Shown here piece after piece: positions 19,695 to 27,088 of a stretch of DNA of 64,000 nucleotides (within the stretch, counting starts at the first letter, position 1; every line of letters begins with the position of its first letter). Source of the DNA: Marivivens geojensis (GTDB lineage: Bacteria; Pseudomonadota; Alphaproteobacteria; Rhodobacterales; Rhodobacteraceae). Under the pieces are notes generated by a model. The model saw only the letters and a program-made list of their open reading frames with translations, did no database searches and had not been told where the DNA came from. The stretch is taken from contig NZ_JALKCU010000001.1 of the NCBI RefSeq assembly GCF_023540835.1, forward strand, positions 310,001 to 374,000, given 5' to 3'. A program made the position numbers and the translations under genes.

Positions 19695-19724
19695 TTGATA
19701 CAGGAAGTGTGTATTGCATGTCAA
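19695..19724 (-). promoter_or_regulatory. Candidate sigma-70 promoter of the 403-aa membrane protein
   Basis: On the minus strand, TTGACA is followed after 18 bases by TATCAA, about 40 bases upstream of the start codon. The region is AT-rich compared with its surroundings. Confidence 0.45.
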
Positions 19725-19966
19725 CATTAAGATATATTAATTTATGTGTGGCTCGGACGGCGGCAGTGTGGAATGGTGCACAGTCATGTGACCAGAAATA
19801 CACAGACCCCTAGCGGATCACACGACGGTGGTTTTTGATCTACAAGTTCTTTCGCACCTGCGGCATAGCGCGGCCATAGTTCTGCTTGGGGGCAAGTATG
19901 CAGTATTTTTCTTTGGCCGTTTTGGTTCTCTATATCGGCGTGGCAGCACTTTCGACGATCTGACGC
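19725..19966. other. Non-coding gap downstream of cobN
   Basis: About 240 bases between the membrane gene promoter and the cobN stop. Short frames on both strands overlap each other here and have neither ribosome sites nor recognisable similarity. I see no riboswitch, tRNA or terminator with a clear stem. Confidence 0.5.
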
Positions 19967-22900
19967 CTACGCTCTTAGCTCTGCGATGCGTGCCCTTGCA
20001 GAGTTGGAGCGCGGTTGCCACAACCCACGATCAATAGCCTCTTGAAGCCGATCTGCGATTTCGCGCAATGCCGCAGGGTTTACGTCTTCGATGAATTCGC
20101 GGGTTTCGTCGTCCTCAAGAAAAGCGGCTTCTACCAGATCGAAATGATGACTACGCACAGCGCCAGTCGTTGCCGCAAATGCGAACATGTAGTCGACGGT
20201 CGCCGCGATCTCGAACGCGCCCTTGTAACCGTGGCGTTTGACGCCATCGATCCATTTTGGGTTCACGACGCGGCTGCGTACTACGCGACCGATCTCGTCC
20301 TCGAGCGTGCGGATGACAGGCCGTTCGGGGCGTGAGTGGTCGTTGTGATAGATCGGTCGGTCTTGTCCTTGCAGGGTGCTGATGGCCGCCGCCGCACCGC
20401 CTTCGAATTGGTAATAGTCGTCCGAGTCGAGCAGGTCGTGCTCTCTGTTGTCTTGGTTCTGAACGATTGCTTCCGTCTGCGAGAGGCGTTGACGGAAACC
20501 TGAATGGTCGGCGGTTCCTTCGTCTTTTGCACCGTAGGTGTAGCCGCCCCATTCGATGTAAGCGTTGCCAAGGTCGGCTTTGTCGTTCCAGACACGTTCG
20601 TCGATGAGCGCCTGCAGACCGGCGCCATATGCACCTGGTTTGGAACCATAGACGCGTGATTGACCTTCGCCACGGCGCGCGCGGGCTGCGGCGGGGTTTT
20701 GATCATCGCTTTCGTCCAAGGCCTGAACCGCGCGAGCGGCGCTATCCACTAATGCGATCAACTGAGGAAAGGCATCGCGGAAGAAGCCCGAAATGCGGAG
20801 GGTCACATCCACACGAGGACGGCCAAGAACGCCCTCAGGGAGGATTTCGAACCCTGTCACGCGGCGGTTCGCGCTGTCCCATGTGGGTTTGACGCCCATG
20901 AGTGCCAGCGCCTGAGCGATATCGTCGCCGCCGGTTCGCATGTTTGCTGTGCCCCACGCGGTCACAAGCATGGTGCGCGGCCAGTCGCCGTGATCTTGTA
21001 GGTGCTTTTCGATGAGCAAGTTCGCCGACTTCCAGCCCAGTTTCCACGCGGTCGGCGTAGGAACGGCTCGGCTATCGACGGAGTAAAAGTTTTTACCCGT
21101 TGGTAGAACGTCCAACCGTCCACGGGTCGGCGCACCGGAAGGCCCCGGCCCAACTGCGCGACCATCCAATGCAGCGAGCAACGCCGTCCCTTCGTCGGGA
21201 CCGCAGGCGTTAATGATCGGACGAATGGTGTTCAGGATTTCAGCCACGACCGCTTCAGACGAAGGGCCAATTGGCTCGATCTGTTCTAGGGTTTCGTCAC
21301 CCCAGCCCCCATCGCGAAGTAGCTTTTGACTTAGTTCTTCGAGACGTTCGACGGTATCGCCTGTCGTCCGCCAAGTGCCACCCGTATTCAAAACATCAGG
21401 GCGGGGGCCGTCCCAAGCGGCGCCTAGGTCAGCGCTGAGCGGATCGAAGCCGAGCGCGAGGTCATCAGCCAGCGCTCTCAGGAGCGACGCATTTGGCCCC
21501 ACCCCATCACTACGCGGGACGCGGGCCAGAGCGATTGCGAGGTCCAGCGCCTGTTGCCCCGTTGGGGATTGCCCGAAAATATGGAGGCCATCGCGGATTT
21601 GGGCTTCCTTAAGTTCGCAAAGATACGCGTCGAGTTTGGCAAGGTCCGTGTCCTGATCGCCTGTCATACCGACGTCGGTTGAGAGGCCCGTCACGTCCGA
21701 AAGCGACAGAATTTCACGCCGCAGAGTGTCGATACGACGGGGATCAACGCCTGCCGCCTCGTAGTATTCGTCGACCAGTGCTTCGAGGTCGCGGAGGGGA
21801 CCATAGCTTTCTGCGCGGGTGAGAGGCGGCGTCAGGTGGTCGATTATCACTGCGCTTGTCCGCCGCTTGGCCTGCGTTCCTTCACCCGGATCGTTCACGA
21901 TGAACGGGTAAACGTGGGGCGTCGCACCGAAAATCGCTTCGGGGAAACAGGATTCGGACAGGGCGAGTGATTTCCCAGGAAGCCATTCCAAATTTCCGTG
22001 CTTGCCCATGTGCACGATCGCATGAGCGCCCAAGTGATGTCTGAGCCAGAAATAGAATGCGAGGTAGTTGTGCGGCGGTACGAGGTCGGGAGAATGGTAA
22101 GTTTCCGTCGGATCGATGTTGTAGCCTCGTGCAGGCTGGATGCCGACGACGACGTTACCGTAGCTGTGGATCGATAACGCAAAGCCAGCGTCAGTGACGA
22201 AGGGATCGGCCTCGGGTGCACCCCAGCGGTCGTTGATGCGTTGCTTCACATCCCAAGGCAGCGCGTTGAAGTGCGAAAGGTAATCGGACAGAGAAAGCAC
22301 TTCGCCGCCAGCCTTTTCAGCACGATCAGTGAGCCAATTGGTTGGGCCAGCCGTGATGCGATCCATGAGCGCGCGACTGTCTGGCGTTTCAGTTTGGTAT
22401 CCAGCGGCCGCAAGAAGAGCGAGCGTATGAGCTGTGCCAGCAGGCGTATCGAGGCCGACACCGTTCGCAAGACGCCCGTCTTTGTTCGGGTAGTTTGCGA
22501 GGACGATGCCAATCTTGCGGTCTTTGGGCGCGGTGCGACGAAGGTTTGCCCAGTTGCTAGCAAGTTGAGTGACGAAATCGATCCTGTCGCCGCGTGCTTG
22601 ATAGGCTGCGACGGGACATTGTGTGGCTTCGTCGAAATAGGCTTGGCCCTTAAAGCTGATCGCGCGTGAAAGGATACGGCCATCAACCTCTGGCAAGGCG
22701 ACGTTCATGGCAATGTCTCGTGCCGAAAGACCAGTGAGGCCGTCAGCCCATGCTTCTTCGGACCCTCCAGACAGAACGACCTGAAACACGGGGGCCTCGT
22801 TCGCGAACGGTGCGGCAAGTGGATTCGGCGCAGATTCATCAGCGTGAGGACTTCCTACTGCAAAGGAGGTGCAGTTCAGGATGACCTCGGGCGGGCAACT

Positions 22901-23659
22901 GGTGAACAGTTGTTCGAGAGTTGCGACCGAAACGGGGTCTTTGAGCGAGGCAACGAAAATGGGCATCGGGTTAAGCCCTGCGCGCATCAGCGACTTTGTC
23001 AGTCGATTGATAGGGTTGAGGCCTGCGCCTTGAACAAGGGCACGGTAAAACACGATCGGCACCACTGGCGCATCAGGATTCCACGACGCTTTCAGATCGG
23101 TAAGATTCGAAATGCCAAGGCCGGGCCAATAAATACCTGCGCGCAGGAGCGGCGAGGCCGCTGCAGGTTTTTCGCCGCCATCGATGAGAGATTTTGCATA
23201 AGCGAGGAAGTTGACCGCGTTCCGCGGGCCGCCTTCGACGAGGTAGCTCCACAATGCGTCATAGTCTGCGCCGCGCACGGTTGAGATGTCGCGTAGTTCT
23301 GCGTCTGGTTTGTCATCACCGGGTAGAGCGGCAAAGGGAATGCCTGCCTCGTGCAAACGGGCTGCATACTGTTCCAACCCGTATTTCCAGTAACCCGCAC
23401 CACCCAGTACGCGCGCAACCACGATTCGGGATTTTGTCGCGCAATCATCCAAATGCAGGTCGACTGACATTGGGTGCATCAGGTTCATCATCGACGCGAG
23501 CCGCAGCGACGGAGCATCGGCCATTTCCGCCCGCGCCTCTGACAAAGCAGCCAATTCGGTGTCAGCGGCCGAGATTACCACCACATCAGCAGGGCTTTGG
23601 CCTAGGTCGACAGGCTCTTTGTCATCAATATTTCCGGGGGTCGCTGCCAAGAGGTGCAT
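19967..23659 (-). CDS. cobN: Cobaltochelatase subunit CobN
   Basis: 1230 aa, the expected size for the large subunit of the ATP-dependent CobNST chelatase that inserts cobalt into hydrogenobyrinic acid a,c-diamide in the aerobic pathway. Typical segments are AYFDEATQCPVAAYQARGDR, VGLDTPAGTAHTLALL, MGKHGNLEWLPGKS, the TAWGTANMRTGGDDIAQAL block and the C-terminal GYKGAFEIAATVDYMFAFAA. It is not a magnesium chelatase H subunit by context, since cobW, cobO and cbt genes surround it. CobS and CobT, the AAA partners, are not in the window. Its start lies 48 bp from a divergent small gene. Confidence 0.95.
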   Translation of the reverse strand: MHLLAATPGNIDDKEPVDLGQSPADVVVISAADTELAALSEARAEMADAPSLRLASMMNLMHPMSVDLHLDDCATKSRIVVARVLGGAGYWKYGLEQYAARLHEAGIPFAALPGDDKPDAELRDISTVRGADYDALWSYLVEGGPRNAVNFLAYAKSLIDGGEKPAAASPLLRAGIYWPGLGISNLTDLKASWNPDAPVVPIVFYRALVQGAGLNPINRLTKSLMRAGLNPMPIFVASLKDPVSVATLEQLFTSCPPEVILNCTSFAVGSPHADESAPNPLAAPFANEAPVFQVVLSGGSEEAWADGLTGLSARDIAMNVALPEVDGRILSRAISFKGQAYFDEATQCPVAAYQARGDRIDFVTQLASNWANLRRTAPKDRKIGIVLANYPNKDGRLANGVGLDTPAGTAHTLALLAAAGYQTETPDSRALMDRITAGPTNWLTDRAEKAGGEVLSLSDYLSHFNALPWDVKQRINDRWGAPEADPFVTDAGFALSIHSYGNVVVGIQPARGYNIDPTETYHSPDLVPPHNYLAFYFWLRHHLGAHAIVHMGKHGNLEWLPGKSLALSESCFPEAIFGATPHVYPFIVNDPGEGTQAKRRTSAVIIDHLTPPLTRAESYGPLRDLEALVDEYYEAAGVDPRRIDTLRREILSLSDVTGLSTDVGMTGDQDTDLAKLDAYLCELKEAQIRDGLHIFGQSPTGQQALDLAIALARVPRSDGVGPNASLLRALADDLALGFDPLSADLGAAWDGPRPDVLNTGGTWRTTGDTVERLEELSQKLLRDGGWGDETLEQIEPIGPSSEAVVAEILNTIRPIINACGPDEGTALLAALDGRAVGPGPSGAPTRGRLDVLPTGKNFYSVDSRAVPTPTAWKLGWKSANLLIEKHLQDHGDWPRTMLVTAWGTANMRTGGDDIAQALALMGVKPTWDSANRRVTGFEILPEGVLGRPRVDVTLRISGFFRDAFPQLIALVDSAARAVQALDESDDQNPAAARARRGEGQSRVYGSKPGAYGAGLQALIDERVWNDKADLGNAYIEWGGYTYGAKDEGTADHSGFRQRLSQTEAIVQNQDNREHDLLDSDDYYQFEGGAAAAISTLQGQDRPIYHNDHSRPERPVIRTLEDEIGRVVRSRVVNPKWIDGVKRHGYKGAFEIAATVDYMFAFAATTGAVRSHHFDLVEAAFLEDDETREFIEDVNPAALREIADRLQEAIDRGLWQPRSNSARARIAELRA

Positions 23660-23707
23660 TGTCTAAAGCCTTGGTTTCGGGCATCAGCGCGGCAAAGGAG
23701 CCGCATC

Positions 23708-23872
23708 ATGGATTACAGTAAATCGGGTGGCGCTAAGGGACCTAAGGGTCAACCGCGTCACAAAGAACATAACGCCAAGGGAACAGATAAGAACCCGTTT
23801 GGCGGAAAGAACGACAAAGCCGCACTTTTGGAACGGATGAAAAAAGCCGCAGCCGAAAAGAAGGCCGAGTAA
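23708..23872 (+). CDS. Small basic conserved-type protein
   Basis: 54 aa, preceded by AAAGGAG seven bases before the ATG. It is Lys/Gly-rich (KSGGAKGPKGQPRH), with a charged helical C-terminus (KAALLERMKKAAAEKKAE). The composition and excellent ribosome site support a real gene. I do not recognise a characterised family; such short basic proteins are often nucleic-acid or ribosome associated, which is speculation here. It is divergent from cobN and converges on the GNAT gene with 2 bp between stops. Confidence 0.65.
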   Translation: MDYSKSGGAKGPKGQPRHKEHNAKGTDKNPFGGKNDKAALLERMKKAAAEKKAE

Positions 23873-23874
23873 GG

Positions 23875-24324
23875 TCAAAGCGGCTTTTCCATAAAGATGG
23901 AGGAGGCCGCATCGGGGTAATCCCCGAACGGACCGCAGCGGGTGAACCCGTGGCGTTCATACACACGGTGCGCGGCGTGGAGGAGGTTTCCTGTCTCCAG
24001 CCGCAACCAGTCTAGCTTCTCGTCTCGAGCCTCGTCTTCGATTTGCCGAAGCAGAGCAGACGCTACGCCTTTGCCGCGAGCGTCAGATGAGGTGAACATC
24101 GACTTCACCTCACCATATCCCTCTTTGATCGACAGGGCCCCTGTGCCGACAATTGTGTCGCCGATCCGCGCTGTAAAAAACCGAATCGACGGGACACAAA
24201 GCTCATCGATATCGAGGAAAAAGTTATCCTCTGGTGGGAACAGCTCCTCCATCAGGGCGTGCGACTGTTTTAGCAGCGCACTCGCCTGTGGGTTTTTAGG
24301 GCTGTTCCGTTCGACGATGATCAT
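23875..24324 (-). CDS. GNAT family N-acetyltransferase
   Basis: 149 aa single GNAT domain. Strand beta4 is GEVKSMFTSSDARG, the acetyl-CoA pyrophosphate loop is RGKGVASALL (about residues 83-92), and LRLETGNLLHAAHRVYERHGFTRCGPFGDY is the C-terminal half. The substrate is unknown. Its ATG overlaps the cobW stop by 4 bp (ATGA), so it is cotranscribed with cobW. That may be a chance operon partner or may reflect a modification step; nothing in the sequence decides. Confidence 0.85.
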   Translation of the reverse strand: MIIVERNSPKNPQASALLKQSHALMEELFPPEDNFFLDIDELCVPSIRFFTARIGDTIVGTGALSIKEGYGEVKSMFTSSDARGKGVASALLRQIEDEARDEKLDWLRLETGNLLHAAHRVYERHGFTRCGPFGDYPDAASSIFMEKPL

Positions 24325-25397
24325 GCCGACAGCGCGGCCTCAATAGCAGCACGGTCAAGGCCAGCCTCGCCAATGACAACAAGTCGTGTTTCACGATTAC
24401 CCGAGAAAGGCTGATCGAAGTAGGTTTCGATGCGTGGGCCAACGGCCTGAAGGGTCATGCGCATTGGTTTACCTTCGACAGCAACGAACCCTTTGAGACG
24501 CAAGATCTCGTGCGCTTTGATCACGTCAACGACCTGTGCAGCAAATGCCTTTGCGTTGGTTACTTCTGGCAGGGTAACCACGAAGGATTCGAACTCGTCA
24601 TGGCCGTGCTCATGTTCGTGGTCGTGATCATCATGGTCGTCATCGTGATCGTCGTCATCATGGTGGTGATGATGGTGGTGAATTTCATGACGCGCCTCGA
24701 GGTCGGATTCGGCGCCGATACCCTGACCGAGCAAAATGTCGACAGGAAGCGCGCCCATCGAGGCTTTGACAACTTGCACACCAGCGCGACTCTCTGATTT
24801 GAGCTGAGCGGTGAGCGCATCAACCTCTTCAGTGGACAAAAGATCGGTTTTGTTCACGACAATCATGTCAGCACAGGCGATCTGGTCTTCGAAGAGTTCA
24901 GACAGCGGTGTCTCGTGATCTAGGTTCTCGTCCAGTTTGCGCTGTGCATCGACAGCTTCGACGCTGTGCGCAAAACGACCTTCGGTGACAGCTTTGCCGT
25001 CGACGACGGTCACAACGCCGTCTACGGTCACTTTAGTGGAAATGCCCGGCCAATTGAACGCGCGTACCAAGGGCTGAGGCAGGGCGAGGCCAGAGGTTTC
25101 AATCACGATGTGGTCGGGCTTGTTGTCCCGTTCCAGCAGTTTTTCCATGGTCGGAATGAAATCGTCGGCAACGGTGCAGCAGATGCAACCGTTCGACAGT
25201 TCCATGATGTCGTCTTCGGTGCAGGTTTCTTCTCCGCAGCCTTTCAGGATGTCACCGTCGACGCCCAGATCACCAAACTCGTTGATGATGAGAGCAATAC
25301 GTTTGCCCTTGGCATTTTGCAGGATGTGGCGGATCAACGTGGTCTTACCAGCACCGAGAAAGCCGGTGACGACGGTTGCAGGAATCTTGGCAGGCAT
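24321..25397 (-). CDS. cobW: CobW-type G3E GTPase with His-rich metal loop
   Basis: 358 aa. It has Walker A GFLGAGKTT (residues 12-20), the metal-binding NGCICCTV (CxCC), the MIVVNKTDLL (NKxD) motif, and a central insertion with about 14 His and many Asp within about 30 residues (roughly 225-258). The C-terminal domain ends with VIGEAGLDRAAIEAAL. G3E GTPases of the COG0523 group are metallochaperones; position beside cobN indicates delivery of cobalt to cobalamin synthesis. The start at 25397 (MPAKIPATVVTG) is set by the P-loop distance; the longer open frame is antisense to the DUF1636 gene. Confidence 0.9.
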   Translation of the reverse strand: MPAKIPATVVTGFLGAGKTTLIRHILQNAKGKRIALIINEFGDLGVDGDILKGCGEETCTEDDIMELSNGCICCTVADDFIPTMEKLLERDNKPDHIVIETSGLALPQPLVRAFNWPGISTKVTVDGVVTVVDGKAVTEGRFAHSVEAVDAQRKLDENLDHETPLSELFEDQIACADMIVVNKTDLLSTEEVDALTAQLKSESRAGVQVVKASMGALPVDILLGQGIGAESDLEARHEIHHHHHHHDDDDHDDDHDDHDHEHEHGHDEFESFVVTLPEVTNAKAFAAQVVDVIKAHEILRLKGFVAVEGKPMRMTLQAVGPRIETYFDQPFSGNRETRLVVIGEAGLDRAAIEAALSA

Positions 25398-25455
25398 AGC
25401 GGGCTCCGTTATGGGTCGCGTATATTTGGCCCGAATGGGCGGGAAAGGAAAGGCG

Positions 25456-25779
25456 ATGGCGGATCGCATCACCATTTGTGAAAGTTGCCAATCCGGCGGT
25501 GCGCCCAAAGGGGCCGCGTTGGCGGATCAGCTACGGTCTATGGTGCAGGCTGAGGTCGCAACAACAGACTGCATGATCGTTTGCGGCAAACCCGTCACCG
25601 TTTCATTTCGTGCAACGGGCAAGGCCGCGTATCTGTTCTCGGGCATCGATCCTGACACGCAGGCCGAAGAGATCGCAGAATTCGCCCGACTTTATGCAGA
25701 GGCCGAGGATGGCATCGTGAATGATGTCAGGTCCATCGGCCAACTGCGGTTTTGTTTGATCGGACGTATTCCAGCCTAA
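25456..25779 (+). CDS. DUF1636 predicted metal-binding protein (copy 1)
   Basis: 107 aa, start MADRITICESCQSGG at 25456 after AAAGGAAAGG. Two cysteine pairs are visible (CESC near the N-terminus and CMIVC about residue 42), the pattern of DUF1636/COG5469, a ferredoxin- or thioredoxin-like predicted metal-binding family often linked to cobalamin genes. It is divergent from cobW and overlaps cbtA tail to tail by 4 bp. A second paralogue lies upstream of cobC in this window. The role is unknown; metal or redox support of corrinoid synthesis is inferred from linkage. Confidence 0.8.
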   Translation: MADRITICESCQSGGAPKGAALADQLRSMVQAEVATTDCMIVCGKPVTVSFRATGKAAYLFSGIDPDTQAEEIAEFARLYAEAEDGIVNDVRSIGQLRFCLIGRIPA

Positions 25780-26450
25780 TCACGTTCCCAGAGGGCGCCG
25801 GCGAAATAGCCAAGCGATAGCCAAGCGATTGCTGCGACACCAAGACTGCGCGCGACGAATAGCGATCCGACCTCTGGCGGGGCATACCCATAATAGGTGT
25901 CCAGATGCGGCGCACCTATGAGATGGGGTAACGCGATCAGGATCACCGCAAGCGCATAGTGGGCATTCATCTTCCCAAACGCAAAGAGGCCTAGACCCGC
26001 TGCCGTTGCGGCAACCGTTGCAATCCACCAGTACTGACGGATGTCCAAGTCTGCGCTTGCCGTTCCGGGGAGTTCAGGTGGAAGACCGAACGCTGGCGCG
26101 AGGTTCATCGCAAAAAAACCGCAAAGCCCCCACACTAATCCAGCGCGAGCGGTAATTTTCACGCCCCGCTTCGATGCGATTGCGAACAGCGCGACCATGA
26201 TAAAGGCGAGACCCGTGTAGGTCACAAGGTTGCTTGCGAAGGTCGAAAAGTGCCTCGGCAACTCTGACCAAACATCGGGACGGCCTGCAGGCGACATGGG
26301 GCCGAGATCCGTAAAGTGAACCCGATCACCAAATTCATAAAGTTCACCTTCCATCATCACAGGAACGACAAAGGTGAATTGCAGAAGGGCTGCGAGAGCC
26401 CCCGCAGCCAGACCAGCGAACAACGCGCTGGTTAAAATCTTTTTGCTCAT
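25776..26450 (-). CDS. cbtA: Cobalt transporter subunit CbtA
   Basis: 224 aa with about five to six membrane segments. The N-terminus SALFAGLAAGALAALLQFTFVVPVMMEGE, the WGLCGFFAMNLAPAFGLPPELPG segment and the C-terminal APPEVGSLFVARSLGVAAIAWLSLG are typical of CbtA. With the single-span CbtB it is predicted to form a B12-regulated cobalt importer; the assignment in the literature rests on riboswitch and cob gene linkage. It lies 18 bp downstream of cbtB, and both follow a cobalamin riboswitch. Confidence 0.9.
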   Translation of the reverse strand: MSKKILTSALFAGLAAGALAALLQFTFVVPVMMEGELYEFGDRVHFTDLGPMSPAGRPDVWSELPRHFSTFASNLVTYTGLAFIMVALFAIASKRGVKITARAGLVWGLCGFFAMNLAPAFGLPPELPGTASADLDIRQYWWIATVAATAAGLGLFAFGKMNAHYALAVILIALPHLIGAPHLDTYYGYAPPEVGSLFVARSLGVAAIAWLSLGYFAGALWERD

Positions 26451-26468
26451 TGGATCAGCAGTGCTGCC

Positions 26469-26636
26469 TTAGTGGCAGGGGAAGCCGATCGAGTGACGCG
26501 AGTCGTGCGTCAGATCGTGCGCGGTAGCCGAGTGGCTCAGGCCAGCTGCGAAAACGAGGCCGAGGCCGAGGATTGCAGCAGCGGCGATGGACATCACTTC
26601 AGAGTTGATGCGCGCGATAGCGAAAACTTTGGTCAT
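26469..26636 (-). CDS. cbtB: Cobalt transporter subunit CbtB
   Basis: 55 aa. Translation from the ATG at 26636 (after GGAGAAG) gives MTKVFAIARINSEVMSIAAA, one membrane segment, and a C-terminal His motif ending HDSRHSIGFPCH, the signature of CbtB. The histidines probably bind cobalt. It is immediately upstream of cbtA and immediately downstream of the cobalamin riboswitch, the standard cbtBA arrangement. Confidence 0.92.
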   Translation of the reverse strand: MTKVFAIARINSEVMSIAAAAILGLGLVFAAGLSHSATAHDLTHDSRHSIGFPCH

Positions 26637-26677
26637 ATTTCTTCTCCTGTTCCGTCACACCCGACGGATGGTTTCCA

Positions 26678-26876
26678 ACTGTGCTCGGTCGGTCTCCTGG
26701 CTCGCGGGTCGCTGCGTTTCCCCTACCTTCCCGGTTTCCCAGTGGTTTTTAGGGGCACGCTCGCCGCATACAGTCGCGGGGGCGGCTGCGGAATTGGCCC
26801 TCCGGATGGGATCCGGCCTTACCGCATTCCCGGTTATCCTCTGACGCTTTGCGTACGTGGTGAGGCACCGAACATC
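26678..26876 (-). promoter_or_regulatory. Cobalamin riboswitch upstream of cbtBA
   Basis: Read on the minus strand, the element carries the 5' GGTGCC box (complement of 26864-26869) and the conserved B12-box core AGCCAGGAGACC (complement of 26691-26702), about 170 bases apart with GC-rich stems between. It ends about 45 bases before the cbtB ATG. Binding of adenosylcobalamin would shut off cbtBA expression, most likely by hiding the ribosome site or by termination; the expression platform was not resolved by eye. Confidence 0.92.
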
Positions 26877-26983
26877 TCTTTGTGCGATTTTGAAGGCCCC
26901 TTCGTCAAGGCGGATTCGCGACATCTTACGTAGGCCAAACGTCGCAATCTCAATGGATTCAGGCCTTTGAGCTTTCGATATTT

Positions 26984-26992
26984 TGTGGATAA
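26984..26992. promoter_or_regulatory. Perfect DnaA-box sequence upstream of smc
   Basis: TGTGGATAA, the exact complement of TTATCCACA, lies 97-105 bases before the smc start in the cbtB/smc divergent region. A single box is not an origin; it could regulate smc or be chance. Confidence 0.35.
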
Positions 26993-27088
26993 CTCGCTCA
27001 AATCCGCCACATGCGGGGTGGTTTCGTTGACTCTACAGGGCAAGGGTCGCCAAACTGCGAAACGTTCAGAATCATATGAGTTTTCCGC

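Noticed and set aside
19818-20037. Two overlapping short frames (67 and 69 codons) downstream of cobN
   Set aside because: They are on opposite strands of the same DNA, overlap the cobN end, and have no ribosome site or recognisable protein pattern.
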